Origin: Mycobacterium sp. ITM-2016-00318
GTDB taxonomy: Bacteria > Actinomycetota > Actinomycetes > Mycobacteriales > Mycobacteriaceae
Length of the DNA: 64,000 bases
Assembly (NCBI RefSeq): GCF_002968285.2
Contig: NZ_CP134400.1
Coordinates: 5,208,001-5,272,000, forward strand
Direction: 5' to 3'
Below the pieces are notes generated by a model that saw only the letters and a program-made list of their open reading frames with translations, was not told the DNA's origin and made no database searches. Below are positions 33,259 through 43,532 of this stretch, one piece after another. The stretch's first letter is position 1. Every line of letters starts with the position of its first letter. The position numbers were made by a program, and so were the translations under genes.

Positions 33259-34725
33259 TCAGCGCTGCGGAACGGCGGTCGGCTTGATCGGCGCGGGCAG
33301 GGCAGTGTTGCCCATCAAATATCGGTCCACGCCCGCGGCGGCGGCGCGGCCCTCAGCGATCGCCCAGACGATCAACGACTGGCCGCGGCCCATGTCGCCA
33401 GCGACGAAGACGCCGGGCACCGAGGTGGCGAAGTTCGCGTCGCGCGCGACGTTGCCGCGTTCGGTGATCTCGACGTGCAGTGCGTCGAGCAGGCCTTCTC
33501 TTTCCGGGCCGACGAAGCCCATGGCGAGCAGCACCAAATCGGCTTCCAGCTCGAAGTCGGTGCCGTCCACCTTCTCGAACTTTCCGCCGGCCATTTCGAC
33601 CTCGTGCCCGCGCAGCGCGGTCACCTTGCCGTCGCGACCGATGAATTCCTCGGTGTTCACCGAGTACACCCGCTCACCGCCCTCCTCGTGCGCGGAGGAG
33701 ACCCGCAACATCAGCGGGTAGACCGGCCACGGCGTCGAGTCCGCACGCGTCTCGGGCGGCTGCGGCATGATCTCGAACTGGTGCACGCTCTCGCAGCCCT
33801 GTCGATGCACGGTGCCAAGGCAGTCGGCGCCGGTGTCACCACCGCCGATGATGATCACCTTCTTGCCCTTGGCGTGCAGCGGCGGCAGTCCGTTCTCATC
33901 GGTCACCGGATCACCGAGTTGCACCCGGTTGGCCCATGGCAGGAACTCCATCGCCTGATGGATCCCGTCGAGTTCGCGGCCGGGAATGGGCAGATCGCGC
34001 CAGGCCGTCGCACCGCCCGCGAGCACCACGGCGTCGTAGTTCAGCCGCAGCTGGGCCACCGTGATGTCGACGCCGACGTTGACGCCGGCGCGGAACTGGG
34101 TGCCCTCGGCCTCCATCTGCGCCAGCCGCCGATCGATGTGGCGCTTCTCCATCTTGAACTCGGGGATACCGTAGCGCAGCAGGCCACCGATGCGGTCGTC
34201 CCGCTCGAACACGATCACCGTGTGGCCTGCGCGGGTGAGCTGCTGCGCGGCGGCCAGCCCGGCCGGGCCGGAGCCGACGACCGCGACCTTCTTACCGGTG
34301 AGCTTGTCCGGCGGCAGCGGGACGACCCAGCCCTCATCGAAGGCGTTGTCGATGATCTCGACCTCGACCTGCTTGATGGTCACCGGATCCTGGTTGATGC
34401 CGAGCACGCACGAGCCTTCGCACGGCGCCGGGCAGAGCCGACCGGTGAATTCGGGGAAGTTGTTGGTGGCGTGCAGCCGCTCGATCGCATCGCGCCAGCG
34501 GTCGTTGCGCACCAGGTCATTCCATTCCGGGATCAGGTTGCCCAGTGGACAGCCGTTGTGGCAGAACGGAATACCGCAGTCCATGCACCGGGTGGCCTGT
34601 TCACGCAGCGCCTCGTGGGAGAAGTCCTCGTAGACCTCGTTCCAGTCGCGCAGCCGCAGCGGGACCGGCCGCCGCTGCGGGGTCTCGCGCTTCGTGTACT
34701 TGAGGAATCCTCTCGGATCAGGCAT
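33259..34725 (-). CDS. gltD: Glutamate synthase small subunit
   Basis: This 488-residue NADPH-dependent subunit has N-terminal cysteine clusters for two 4Fe-4S centres ([17 protein letters not shown] and [13 protein letters not shown]), an FAD motif [17 protein letters not shown] and an NADPH motif [13 protein letters not shown]. It feeds electrons to GltB to make glutamate from glutamine and 2-oxoglutarate. The start overlaps the gltB stop by 8 bases. Order gltB-gltD as in M. tuberculosis Rv3859c-Rv3858c. Confidence 0.97.
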   Translation of the reverse strand: MPDPRGFLKYTKRETPQRRPVPLRLRDWNEVYEDFSHEALREQATRCMDCGIPFCHNGCPLGNLIPEWNDLVRNDRWRDAIERLHATNNFPEFTGRLCPAPCEGSCVLGINQDPVTIKQVEVEIIDNAFDEGWVVPLPPDKLTGKKVAVVGSGPAGLAAAQQLTRAGHTVIVFERDDRIGGLLRYGIPEFKMEKRHIDRRLAQMEAEGTQFRAGVNVGVDITVAQLRLNYDAVVLAGGATAWRDLPIPGRELDGIHQAMEFLPWANRVQLGDPVTDENGLPPLHAKGKKVIIIGGGDTGADCLGTVHRQGCESVHQFEIMPQPPETRADSTPWPVYPLMLRVSSAHEEGGERVYSVNTEEFIGRDGKVTALRGHEVEMAGGKFEKVDGTDFELEADLVLLAMGFVGPEREGLLDALHVEITERGNVARDANFATSVPGVFVAGDMGRGQSLIVWAIAEGRAAAAGVDRYLMGNTALPAPIKPTAVPQR

Positions 34726-37700
34726 TCGCGGCCGCCATGATCGCAGCGTCGACGTCTTCGCCGCTCTTCTCGGCCTCGGCGATCGCCTGCAGCACCCGCT
34801 TGTAATCGCGCGGCATCACCTTGATGAACTTCTTCAATTCGTTGTCCCAGTCGTTCAGAATGCGCTGACCGACAGCGGAATCCGTGGCGTCGACGTGTGC
34901 GGTCACCATCGAACGTAAGTAGTCGATGTCCTCGTCGTCCAACTTGTCGAGGTCGACCATCTCGGCGTTGAGGTTCTCTTCGAAGGCACCGTCGACGTTG
35001 AAGACGTAGGCCACCCCACCGGACATGCCCGCCGCGAAGTTGCGGCCGGTGGCACCGAGGATGACGACCTTGCCGCCGGTCATGTATTCGCAACCGTGGT
35101 CGCCGACACCCTCCACCACGGCGTGCGCGCCGGAGTTCCGCACCGCGAACCGCTCGCCGACGACCCCGCGGAGGAAGGCCTGCCCGCTGGTCGCGCCGAA
35201 CAGGATCACGTTGCCCGCGATGATGTTGTCCTCGGCGACGTAGTCGTCGGGCGCGTCGTCGGATGGACGCACCACCAGCCTGCCGCCCGACAGTCCCTTG
35301 CCGACGTAGTCGTTGGCGTCGCCGTACACGCGCAGCGTGATGCCCTTGGGTACGAACGCACCGAAGCTGTTGCCCGCCGACCCGTCGAACGTGATGTCGA
35401 TGGTCCCGTCGGGAAGGCCTTGCCCGCCATAGGCTTTGGTGAGCTCGTGGCCGAGCATGGTGCCCACGGTCCGGTTGGTGTTGGCGATGGTCGTGGAGAA
35501 ACGCACCGGCTTACCCGAGTCGAGCGCCTCCCGGCACATGACGATCAGCTGCTGGTCCAGCGCCTTGTCGAGGCCGTGGTCCTGGCGCGAGCTGCAGTAC
35601 AGGTCCTGGTTCATGAAGGCCGATTCCGGTTCGTACAGAACCGGCGTGAGGTTCAGTTTGTAGGCCTTCCAGTGTTCTGCGGCCTTGGTGGTGTCCAGCG
35701 CGCCGACCTGGCCGACCATCTCGTTGACTGTGCGGAAGCCCAACTGGGCCATCGTTTCCCGCACTTCCTCGGCGATGAACATGAAGAAGTTCTCGACGAA
35801 CTCCGGCTTGCCGGCGAACCGCTGCCGCAGCAGTGGATTCTGCGTCGCGACGCCGACCGGGCAGGTGTCGAGGTGGCAGACGCGCATCATGATGCAGCCC
35901 GACACCACGAGCGGCGCGGTCGCGAAGCCGAACTCCTCGGCACCGAGCAGCGCGGCGATGACCACGTCGCGACCGGTCTTGAGCTGACCGTCGACCTGGA
36001 CGACGATGCGGTCGCGAAGACCATTGAGCAGCAACGTCTGCTGCGTCTCGGCGAGACCGAGTTCCCACGGGGCACCCGCATGCTTCATCGACGTCAGCGG
36101 GGTCGCGCCGGTGCCGCCGTCATGACCGGAGATGAGCACCACGTCGGCGTGCGCCTTCGACACGCCCGCGGCGACGGTGCCGACGCCGTTCTCGCTCACC
36201 AACTTCACGTGCACGCGCGCCTGCGGGTTGGAGTTCTTCAGGTCGTGGATCAGTTGTGCGAGATCCTCGATCGAATAGATGTCGTGGTGCGGCGGCGGCG
36301 AGATCAGGCCGACTCCCGGCGTAGAGTGCCGCACCTCTGCCACCCACGGATAGACCTTGTTACCCGGAAGTTGACCGCCCTCACCGGGTTTCGCACCCTG
36401 CGCCATCTTGATCTGGATGTCGGTGCAGTTGGACAGGTAGTGGCTGGTGACGCCGAAGCGGCCCGACGCGACCTGCTTGATGGCACTGCGCCGCCAGTCG
36501 CCGTTCTCGTCGCGGTCGAACCGGCTGACGGCTTCGCCGCCCTCGCCGCAGTTCGAGCGGCCGCCGAGCCGGTTCATCGCGATGGCAAGGGTCTCGTGTG
36601 CCTCGGCGGAGATAGAGCCGTAGCTCATCGCGCCGGTGGAGAACCGCTTGACGATCTCGCTGGCGGGTTCGACCTCCTCGAGCGGAACCGGCGGCCGGAC
36701 GCCGTCGCGGAACTTCAACAGGCCGCGCAGCGACGCCATCCGCTCGCTCTGGTCGTCGACCAGCGCGGTGTACTCCTTGAAGATCGAGTACTGACCGGTG
36801 CGGGTCGAGTGCTGCAGCTTGAACACCGTGTCCGGGTTGAAGAGGTGGTATTCGCCCTCGCGGCGCCACTGATACTCGCCGCCGACCTCGAGTTCGCGGT
36901 GCGCCCACTCGTCGGGACGGTCCAGAAACGCCAGCGCGTGCCGCCGGGAGACGTCGTCGGCGATGTCCTCGAGGTCGATGCCGCCGACCGGGCACGTCAG
37001 GCCGGCGAAGTACTCGTCGAGAACCGGCTGGCTGATGCCGATGGCCTGAAACAGCTGTGCACCGGTGTAGGACGCCAGTGTCGAGATGCCCATCTTGGAC
37101 ATGACCTTCAGCACACCCTTGCCTGCGGCCTTGACGTAATTCGCCTTGGCTTTGTCGCTGCTGATGCCGGTGATGACCCCGCGGTCGACCATGTCCTCGA
37201 TGGACTCGAACGCCATGTAGGGGTTGATGGCGGCGGCGCCGAAGCCGACGAGGCACGCCATGTGGTGCACCTCGCGGGCGTCACCCGCCTCGACGACGAG
37301 GCCGACCTGGGTGCGGGTGCGGTCGCGCACCAGATGGTGGTGCACGGCCGACACCGACAGCAGCGAGGGGATGGGCGCCATCGACTCGTCCGACTCGCGG
37401 TCGGACAGCACGATGATGCGTGCGCCGTCACGGATGGCCGCCGAGACCTTCGCGCGGACGTTGTCCAGAGCTTCCTTGAGCCCCTGTCCGCCGCGGTTCA
37501 CCGGGTACAGGCAGCGGATCACCGCGGCGCGCATGCCGTGCTTGTGGCCGCGAATCTCGTGGTCGGGGTCCACGCACATCAACTTCGACAGTTCGGCATT
37601 GCGCAGGATCGGCTGCGACAAGACGATCTGTCGGCAGGAGTCGGCGTTCGGGTTGAGCAGATCGCCCTCGGGGCCGACGGTGCCCTGCAGGCTGGTCACC

Positions 37701-39361
37701 ACCTCTTCGCGGATGGCGTCCAGCGGCGGGTTGGTCACCTGGGCGAACAACTGCTGGAAGTAGTCGTAGAGCATCCGCGGCCGCTGCGACAGCACGGCGA
37801 CGGGGGTATCGGTGCCCATCGAGCCGATCGGCTCGGCGCCGGTGCGCGCCATCGGTTCCACCAACAGATTCAGTTCTTCGTAGGTGTAGCCGAAAATCTG
37901 TTGGCGCAACACAACCCGGTGGTGTGGCATCCGGACGTAGTCGCCGGGCGGCAGGTCGTCGAGCTTGAAGAGGCCCGCGTCGAGCCACTCCTGATACGGC
38001 AGTTCGGCGGCGAGTTCGGCCTTGATCTCCTCGTCGGCGACGATGCGGCCCTTCGAGGTGTCGACCAGGAACATCCGGCCGGGCTGCAGCCGCATCTTCT
38101 TGACGACCGTGGACGGGTCGAGGTTCAGCACACCCGCCTCCGACGCCATCACCACCAGACCGTCGTCGGTGACCCAGATGCGCGACGGGCGAAGGCCGTT
38201 GCGGTCGAGCACCGCACCGATGACCGTGCCGTCGGTGAACGTCATCGATGCCGGTCCGTCCCACGGCTCCATCAGCGACGCGTGGTATTCGTAAAACGCC
38301 CGGCGCGCGGGATCCATCGACTCATTGCGTTCCCACGCCTCGGGGATCATCATCAGCACCGCGTGCGGCAGGCTGCGGCCCCCGAGGTGAAGCAGTTCGA
38401 GGACCTCGTCGAAGCGCGCGGTGTCGGACGCGCCGGGCGTGCAGACGGGCACGATCTTGTCGAAATCATCGACGGATCCGAAGATGTCTGTCTTGATCAG
38501 CGCTTCGCGCGCGCGCATCCAGTTCTCGTTGCCGGTGACGGTGTTGATCTCGCCGTTGTGTGCGATCCGCCGGAACGGATGAGCCAGCGGCCATGACGGG
38601 AATGTGTTGGTGGAGAACCGGGAGTGCACGATGCCAAGGGCACTGGTCAGCCGGTCGTCCTGCAGGTCGAGGTAGAACGCCTTGAGCTGCGGTGTCGTCA
38701 GCATGCCCTTGTAAACGAACGTCTGCCCGGAAAGGCTTGGGAAGTAGACGGTTTCGCGGCCGGGGCCGTCCTGGCCGGGACCCTTGGTGCCGAGTTCGTG
38801 CTCGGCGCGCTTGCGCACCACGTAGGCGCGGCGTTCGAGCTCCATCCCCGAGGCGCCGGTAAGGAATACCTGCCGGAAGGTCGGCATGGCATCGCGGGCG
38901 AGTGCACCGAGCGACGACTCGTCGGTGGGCACATCGCGCCAGCCGAGCACTTCGAGACCCTCGGCCTCGGCGATCTTCTCCACGGATTCGCAGGCCGCCG
39001 CGGCGTCCTTCGACGACTGCGGCAGGAAGGCGATGCCGGTGGCATAGCTGCCGGGCTCCGGCAGATCGAATTCCACCACCGCACGGAGAAACGCGTCGGG
39101 CACCTGCAGGAGGATGCCCGCGCCGTCGCCCGTGTGCGGTTCGGCGCCCTGAGCACCGCGGTGCTCCAGGTTGACCAGGGCCGTGATGGCCTTGTCGACG
39201 ATGTCGCGGGTGCGGCGACCGTGCATGTCCGCGACCATGGCAACGCCACACGCGTCATGCTCGAACGCGGGGTTGTAGAGCCCCCGCGCACGTGAGGAGC
39301 GAAAAAGCCCCCGCGCACGTGAGGAGCGAAAGAGCCCCTGAGTTTCGGGCGCCATTCCCAC
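34718..39361 (-). CDS. gltB: Glutamate synthase large subunit
   Basis: This 1547-residue subunit has an N-terminal class II glutaminase whose catalytic Cys38 follows a propeptide ([17 protein letters not shown]). A central domain and an FMN domain ([17 protein letters not shown]) follow, then the 3Fe-4S cysteines [15 protein letters not shown] and a C-terminal beta-helix domain with GGxxVxLGxTGxN-type repeats. The propeptide is about 18 residues longer than in M. tuberculosis because of a duplicated FRSSRARGL; since it is cut off on maturation the insertion should be harmless. A 460-base non-coding leader with inverted repeats precedes it. Confidence 0.97.
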   Translation of the reverse strand: MGMAPETQGLFRSSRARGLFRSSRARGLYNPAFEHDACGVAMVADMHGRRTRDIVDKAITALVNLEHRGAQGAEPHTGDGAGILLQVPDAFLRAVVEFDLPEPGSYATGIAFLPQSSKDAAAACESVEKIAEAEGLEVLGWRDVPTDESSLGALARDAMPTFRQVFLTGASGMELERRAYVVRKRAEHELGTKGPGQDGPGRETVYFPSLSGQTFVYKGMLTTPQLKAFYLDLQDDRLTSALGIVHSRFSTNTFPSWPLAHPFRRIAHNGEINTVTGNENWMRAREALIKTDIFGSVDDFDKIVPVCTPGASDTARFDEVLELLHLGGRSLPHAVLMMIPEAWERNESMDPARRAFYEYHASLMEPWDGPASMTFTDGTVIGAVLDRNGLRPSRIWVTDDGLVVMASEAGVLNLDPSTVVKKMRLQPGRMFLVDTSKGRIVADEEIKAELAAELPYQEWLDAGLFKLDDLPPGDYVRMPHHRVVLRQQIFGYTYEELNLLVEPMARTGAEPIGSMGTDTPVAVLSQRPRMLYDYFQQLFAQVTNPPLDAIREEVVTSLQGTVGPEGDLLNPNADSCRQIVLSQPILRNAELSKLMCVDPDHEIRGHKHGMRAAVIRCLYPVNRGGQGLKEALDNVRAKVSAAIRDGARIIVLSDRESDESMAPIPSLLSVSAVHHHLVRDRTRTQVGLVVEAGDAREVHHMACLVGFGAAAINPYMAFESIEDMVDRGVITGISSDKAKANYVKAAGKGVLKVMSKMGISTLASYTGAQLFQAIGISQPVLDEYFAGLTCPVGGIDLEDIADDVSRRHALAFLDRPDEWAHRELEVGGEYQWRREGEYHLFNPDTVFKLQHSTRTGQYSIFKEYTALVDDQSERMASLRGLLKFRDGVRPPVPLEEVEPASEIVKRFSTGAMSYGSISAEAHETLAIAMNRLGGRSNCGEGGEAVSRFDRDENGDWRRSAIKQVASGRFGVTSHYLSNCTDIQIKMAQGAKPGEGGQLPGNKVYPWVAEVRHSTPGVGLISPPPHHDIYSIEDLAQLIHDLKNSNPQARVHVKLVSENGVGTVAAGVSKAHADVVLISGHDGGTGATPLTSMKHAGAPWELGLAETQQTLLLNGLRDRIVVQVDGQLKTGRDVVIAALLGAEEFGFATAPLVVSGCIMMRVCHLDTCPVGVATQNPLLRQRFAGKPEFVENFFMFIAEEVRETMAQLGFRTVNEMVGQVGALDTTKAAEHWKAYKLNLTPVLYEPESAFMNQDLYCSSRQDHGLDKALDQQLIVMCREALDSGKPVRFSTTIANTNRTVGTMLGHELTKAYGGQGLPDGTIDITFDGSAGNSFGAFVPKGITLRVYGDANDYVGKGLSGGRLVVRPSDDAPDDYVAEDNIIAGNVILFGATSGQAFLRGVVGERFAVRNSGAHAVVEGVGDHGCEYMTGGKVVILGATGRNFAAGMSGGVAYVFNVDGAFEENLNAEMVDLDKLDDEDIDYLRSMVTAHVDATDSAVGQRILNDWDNELKKFIKVMPRDYKRVLQAIAEAEKSGEDVDAAIMAAANA
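39278..39331. repeat. 27-bp tandem duplication in the gltB propeptide
   Basis: Two 27-bp copies (39278-39304 and 39305-39331) differ only at their first base; each contains CCCCCGCGCACGTGAGGAGC. They encode FRSSRARGL twice in frame. The reverse complement contains GCTCCTCACGTGCGCGG, a core also present in crtE (46640) and, in variant form, in the SnoaL gene (60385). They lie ahead of the catalytic Cys in the segment removed during maturation. Confidence 0.92.
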
Positions 39362-39823
39362 CTAGCCCTTCAAGACCTAATGAATTCCCGGCAGCCGTCG
39401 ACGGCGACGGCATCAGCCGATTATGCGGTGGCGGTGCCTCCGTACAGCACTGAACGACGACGCCTTCCCCACTTGCGCACAAGTGAGGAAAACGATATGA
39501 CAGACCCCGCCTGACATGCCAACTTAGATACCTAACCAGACGACTCGGCCCCCGCGGCAGCGCTGCCCCGTCCGCCGCCCATGATACGAGCGAACACCCT
39601 GCCCGCCTTGGGTTTTCGTTGACCTGAGGAGGCCCGACCGACGGACGGCCCCGGACGCGGGTGCGACGAATATCACTCACCGATATTGCTGAGGTTCAGC
39701 TGCAGGCTGAATCAGCTGGGGAAAGTCGGTTTAGGCTGTTTGCTGCAAAGCCTGGTCAGATTCTTAGAGTCCCGGGCCGCGCGACCTGCCCGCTCCCCTC
39801 GTCCGGACAGGCTCGCGGGCGGA
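39362..39823. promoter_or_regulatory. gltB upstream region with two adjacent inverted repeats
   Basis: The 462 bases between whiB6 and gltB contain no convincing gene. Two perfect inverted repeats sit next to each other: AATATC-N7-GATATT (39669-39687) and TTCAGC-N5-GCTGAA (39695-39711). A short TTAG-ATAC-CTAA dyad is at 39524-39535. They lie upstream of gltB and could be binding sites or the end of the whiB6 transcript. No clear GlnR box was recognised. Confidence 0.4.
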
Positions 39824-40102
39824 TCAGCGGTGCACCGGGAAACCGCCGCGCTCGGCCAGTGACCGCAGTTGCTTCAGGGCGAAGGTGCGGCCTCGGCCGC
39901 CTTCGGGGATGTGGATGCCTGCCCACAGACCCTGTGCCCCGGGCATTTCGCAGGCCTCCTTCGCGCACAGCCACCTGCGAGGGCAGGACCGGCAGACCGC
40001 CTTGGTCTGATCGTCGGTCGCGGTCATCCACCGGTCGGGGTCCTGGGCGCAGGCCCCGATCTGGCTGTCGGTCAGGACGGGCATCTCGATCATGACGGTC
40101 AC
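39824..40102 (-). CDS. whiB6: WhiB6-type iron-sulfur regulator
   Basis: This 92-residue Wbl protein has Cys18, Cys37, Cys40 and Cys46 in the C-x(n)-CxxC-x5-C cluster pattern, then GLWAG and a basic tail (GRGRTFALKQLRSLAER). The sequence CAQDPDRW and SCPRRWLCA match M. tuberculosis WhiB6, which controls ESX-1 genes in response to redox state. GTG 40102 was chosen because AGAGG precedes it and it aligns with the conserved part of WhiB6. Here no ESX-1 genes follow it; a different XRE gene diverges from it. Confidence 0.9.
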   Translation of the reverse strand: MTVMIEMPVLTDSQIGACAQDPDRWMTATDDQTKAVCRSCPRRWLCAKEACEMPGAQGLWAGIHIPEGGRGRTFALKQLRSLAERGGFPVHR

Positions 40103-40121
40103 GACGTGTTCCTCTCGCTCG

Positions 40122-40167
40122 GTAGCGTTGCGACAAACCGTAGCGCTGTTTCCGTAGCATTGCAACA
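40122..40167. repeat. Direct repeats upstream of whiB6
   Basis: GTAGCGTTGCGACA (40122) and GTAGCATTGCAACA (40154) are near-identical direct repeats 32 bases apart, with a third GTAGC between (40140) and an inverted GCTAC at 40186. They lie just before the whiB6 start region and between two divergent genes, a likely place for a repressor or activator. No known motif was matched. Confidence 0.45.
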
Positions 40168-40237
40168 CTTGTTACCCGTTTCGCTGCTACGGCATGGTCA
40201 GCCGTATCGCGTCGGGTCTGCTGGCTACACTGGGCGG

Positions 40238-40945
40238 GTGGAACCCGACGCAGGCGATCCGGGCATAGCCCGCGCCGGCGCCGCTGTCGCCGCCAGACGC
40301 CGCGAATTGGACATCAAGCAGCGCAATCTCGCGAAGTACAAGATCATCAACGCGGGCGCGCTCATCGCGTTCGAGAAGGGCCGCAGCTGGCCGAGGGAGC
40401 GGACGAGGGCCAAGCTGGAAGAGGTCCTGCAGTGGCCCGCCGGAACCATAGCGTCGATACGGTATGGCGGTTCAGTGCCCGGCGCGGCGCCGGAGCCGCC
40501 CGCCGACGAAGGTGCCGCTTCGCTGATCATCGGGGCGGTCGAGGTGGCGATGAAGACGTTCGGTGCCGCCATCGAGTCGCTCCCACCCGACGACGATCCC
40601 GAGTTCGGCGACCGGGTCACGGTCATCCTTGCCGACCTCCGCAAGCTCGAGACGCTGGTCGCCCGCGCCGCCCAACGCAGCCGCGGCACCGCAGACGTGG
40701 TGCTGGCGCTGCGAACTGTGCGCCGCTGTTACGACGACCTGATGTTCCGCGCGGCCGCGTCGCCGGGCGCGACGCTGGGCCAACGGTTGTACGCCGCGCG
40801 CAGACGCGCGAACCTGTCCGCCGCGGAGACCGCGAATGCGGCAGGGCTGCCCGCGGGGCTCGTTGACGCCGTCGAGGCGGGCGAATCGGCCGGCGATGCG
40901 GACACCGCCACACTTAACGCACTCATCGCCTCCCTCGATGGCTGA
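40238..40945 (+). CDS. XRE-type transcriptional regulator with two HTH regions
   Basis: This 235-residue protein has an N-terminal HTH-like region (VAARRRELDIKQRNLAKYKIINAGALIAFEKGRSWP), a helical middle (residues 85-170) and a C-terminal region LGQRLYAARRRANLSAAETANAAGLPAGLVDAVEAGES that looks like a second XRE fold. It starts at GTG 40238 and diverges from whiB6 over 135 bases. Control of its neighbours is plausible but not shown. The next gene starts 11 bases after its stop. Confidence 0.75.
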   Translation: MEPDAGDPGIARAGAAVAARRRELDIKQRNLAKYKIINAGALIAFEKGRSWPRERTRAKLEEVLQWPAGTIASIRYGGSVPGAAPEPPADEGAASLIIGAVEVAMKTFGAAIESLPPDDDPEFGDRVTVILADLRKLETLVARAAQRSRGTADVVLALRTVRRCYDDLMFRAAASPGATLGQRLYAARRRANLSAAETANAAGLPAGLVDAVEAGESAGDADTATLNALIASLDG

Positions 40946-40956
40946 TACTGAGTTCC

Positions 40957-41442
40957 GTGCCGCTGTCCGATCTGGTCCGCAATGTGGGTGATGTGCTGTC
41001 GCGCGCCGACACGCTGTTCGGCTCGGCCGACCACAACGCAGCGGCGACGGCAGCCGACAGCCTGGTCGACGCCACCGACGCCATCCGGTGGGGGCAGGAG
41101 CAAGCCGCGGAACTGGCGGGCGGCACGGTGACGGGCTACGCGGAGTTCGCGCAGGGCACCCGCGACGCGCTCGACCATCTGTCCGGCGTCGAGTCCGACC
41201 TCGGCAACCGGCTGCGGGAGGCCGCCGAGGCGGTCAACGCGGCGAGCGCCGCGTCACAGTCGGCCCTCGACGTGGTGTCTTCGGCGTCGGACGCGCTCGA
41301 GCACCTGGGCGATACGCCGTCAGCCGAGATGGCCGTGCTGCACGCGCTGCGTGCGCAGGTAGGCCGGGAGCTCGCGCTCATCCGCACCCACCAGGCGGTC
41401 GCCGAGCAGCTCGGCGCCCAACTGCGCGGCCTCGGCTACTGA
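40957..41442 (+). CDS. All-helical hypothetical protein
   Basis: This 161-residue protein is alanine-rich and predicted all-alpha with no cysteine, signal or membrane segment. The last part (TPSAEMAVLHALRAQVGRELA...LGAQLRGLGY) recalls DUF4226-type helical proteins found near ESX secretion loci, but the match is from memory and weak. It probably forms an operon with the XRE gene and overlaps the end of the convergent copper ATPase gene by 7 bases. Confidence 0.6.
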   Translation: MPLSDLVRNVGDVLSRADTLFGSADHNAAATAADSLVDATDAIRWGQEQAAELAGGTVTGYAEFAQGTRDALDHLSGVESDLGNRLREAAEAVNAASAASQSALDVVSSASDALEHLGDTPSAEMAVLHALRAQVGRELALIRTHQAVAEQLGAQLRGLGY

Positions 41443-43454
41443 CCCCCCGGCCTCAGGTCCAGCCGTCGTAGCAGCTGGGCATTGAGCGCGACCACCACCG
41501 TCGACGCGGACATCAGCAGCGCACCGACCGACATCGGCATCACGAACCCGACGGGCGCGAGCACACCCGCAGCCAAGGGCACCGAGACGAGGTTGTACCC
41601 GCCTGCCCACCAGAGGTTTTGCCCCATCTTGCGGTACGTCGCCTTCGAAAGGGTGATCACCGACAGCACCGAGCGCGGGTCGCTGCTCGCGAGGATCACC
41701 CCGGCCGATGCGATCGCCACATCGGTGCCCGCACCGATGGCGATGCCGACGTCGGCCCGGGCCAGCGCAGGGGCGTCGTTCACACCGTCACCGACCATCG
41801 CGACCGTCAGACCTTCGCGCTGCAGCTCGGCGACCTTGGCGGTCTTGTCCTCGGGCCGCACCCCGGCGAACACCCGGTCGATGCCGAGCTGGGCTGCGAC
41901 CGCACGCGCCACAGGCTCGGCATCACCGGTGATCATGACGACCTCGATGCCCTGCCGGTGCAGCGCGTCGACCGTCTCGCGCGACTCCTGGCGCACCTCG
42001 TCGGCCAGCCTGAGCGCACCCACCACCGTTCCGTCGACCATCACGTGCAACACGATCGCACCGTCGTGGTGCCACGCCGCCGCCTCAACGAGCTCGGTCT
42101 GCCCGGCCTCCTGCACCAGTCGTGGGCCGCCGACGCGCACCTCGCGACCGCCGACCGTCGCGGTCACCCCCACTGCGGGTGACGACGAGAAGTTCGTCGC
42201 CACAGGCACCGTGACGTCTCTCGCTCTCGCCGCGGCCACGATGGCGCGGGCCAGCGGGTGCTCCGAGTCGGTCTCGGCGGCGGCTGCCAGCGCCAGCACT
42301 TCCGCTTCGGCGCGTTCGCCGGTGACTGCGACGTCGGTGACCGTCGGTTCTCCCTTCGTCAGGGTCCCGGTCTTGTCGAACAGCACAGCGCCCACCGTCC
42401 GCATCCGCTCCAGCGCGAGACGGTCCTTGATGAGCACGCCGGCACGGGCCGCCCGCTCGGTGGCGATCGACACGACGAGCGGTATCGCCAGCCCGAGCGC
42501 ATGCGGGCACGCAATCACCAACACGGTGATCGTCGCGATCACCGCCTCCTCCGGCCTGCCGAGCACGCCCCACACCAGCGCGGTGACGACGGCGGCGCCG
42601 AGCGCGAACCAGAACAGCCACCCCGCCGCGATGTCGGCCAGGCGCTGCGCCCGCGACGACGAGTTCTTGGCCTCCGTGACCAGTCGCGCGATGCCCGCGA
42701 GCGTTGTGTCATCGCCGACCGCGGTGACTCTGACGCGCACTCCCGAATCCGTGGCAACGGTGCCCGCGACGACGTGATCGCCGACCTCACGGCGTACCGG
42801 CACCGACTCGCCGGTCACCATCGACTCGTTGACATGAGCTGCGCCATCGACGATTTCGCCGTCGGCGGGCACGGTGGCCCCTGGACGCACGATCACCACA
42901 TCGCCTACAAGGAGGTCCGCGGGGGCGACGGAAACGGTGGTGTCTCCTGAGACCCGTTCCGCCTCGTCGGGCAGCAGCGCAGCCAGCGAGTCGAGCGCCG
43001 AACTCGTCTGCGCCAGCGACCGCATCTCGATCCAATGGCCAAGCAGCATGATGACGATCAGCAGCGCGAGCTCCCACCAGAAATCGAGCTGGTGGTGGAG
43101 TATGCCCAGGCTGGCGCCCCACGATGAGACGAATGCGACCGTGATGGCCAGCCCGATCAGCAGCATCATCCCCGGCGCGCGAGAGCGGACCTCACCGATC
43201 GCGCCGGTGAGGAACGGTCTGCCGCCCCAGAAGTACATGACGGTGCCGAGCACCGGAGAGATCCAGCGAACCCCAGGAACCGCAGGCTGGGGGTAGCCGA
43301 GGATCATCGCGAACATCGGTGAGCACGCGACCGTCGGGATCGCGAGCGCGAGCATGAGCCAGAACAGCCTGCGGAACTGCGCGACGTGATCGTGGTGGCC
43401 GCCGTGACCCTCGCCGGCAGCGTGACCGCTGTGCGCGGTATGCGTCATCGTCAT
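41436..43454 (-). CDS. copB: Copper-translocating P1B-type ATPase (CopB-like, CPH motif)
   Basis: This 672-residue pump has a His-rich N-terminus (HTAHSGHAAGEGHGGHHDH) instead of CxxC metal domains and the intramembrane motif CPH (VIACPHALGLAIP) typical of CopB-group exporters. It has the TGES loop, phosphorylation site DKTGTLT, HP motif SEHPLA and hinge MVGDGVNDAPALA. The start is ATG 43454 (ATG 43448 also possible), only 9 bases from a copper-operator-like palindrome, so the transcript may be leaderless. It exports copper, probably when CsoR/RicR-type repression is lifted. Confidence 0.92.
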   Translation of the reverse strand: MTMTHTAHSGHAAGEGHGGHHDHVAQFRRLFWLMLALAIPTVACSPMFAMILGYPQPAVPGVRWISPVLGTVMYFWGGRPFLTGAIGEVRSRAPGMMLLIGLAITVAFVSSWGASLGILHHQLDFWWELALLIVIMLLGHWIEMRSLAQTSSALDSLAALLPDEAERVSGDTTVSVAPADLLVGDVVIVRPGATVPADGEIVDGAAHVNESMVTGESVPVRREVGDHVVAGTVATDSGVRVRVTAVGDDTTLAGIARLVTEAKNSSSRAQRLADIAAGWLFWFALGAAVVTALVWGVLGRPEEAVIATITVLVIACPHALGLAIPLVVSIATERAARAGVLIKDRLALERMRTVGAVLFDKTGTLTKGEPTVTDVAVTGERAEAEVLALAAAAETDSEHPLARAIVAAARARDVTVPVATNFSSSPAVGVTATVGGREVRVGGPRLVQEAGQTELVEAAAWHHDGAIVLHVMVDGTVVGALRLADEVRQESRETVDALHRQGIEVVMITGDAEPVARAVAAQLGIDRVFAGVRPEDKTAKVAELQREGLTVAMVGDGVNDAPALARADVGIAIGAGTDVAIASAGVILASSDPRSVLSVITLSKATYRKMGQNLWWAGGYNLVSVPLAAGVLAPVGFVMPMSVGALLMSASTVVVALNAQLLRRLDLRPGGQ

Positions 43455-43463
43455 ACTCGGCAC

Positions 43464-43482
43464 TATACCCCCTGGGGGTATA
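43464..43482. promoter_or_regulatory. CsoR/RicR-type copper operator
   Basis: TATACCCCCTGGGGGTATA is a perfect 9+1+9 palindrome. The ATACCCC...GGGGTAT form is characteristic of operators for CsoR-family copper repressors in actinobacteria. It abuts the start of the copper ATPase gene on the minus strand and lies about 50 bases upstream of the divergent ClC gene, which it might also affect. Confidence 0.82.
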
Positions 43483-43532
43483 TGTGCAAGGGAGTCATCC
43501 CTCGCCTACCGCGGCCTGTGATCTGCCAAACT

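Noticed and set aside
33676..33700. Another copy of the dispersed repeat core in gltD (CCTCCTCGTGCGCGGAGG)
   Set aside because: The match is shorter and the encoded residues ([10 protein letters not shown]) look like normal conserved GltD sequence.
33073..34740. A 555-codon open frame on the plus strand
   Set aside because: It is antisense to gltD and has the His/Arg/Val-rich composition of a shadow frame.
35096..38596. A 1166-codon open frame on the plus strand
   Set aside because: It lies wholly antisense to gltB, whose protein sequence is clearly conserved; long antisense frames are a usual by-product of high GC at third positions.
39524..39535. IdeR box (TTAGATACCTAA) before gltB
   Set aside because: Only the outer four bases on each side fit; the 19-bp consensus is not met.
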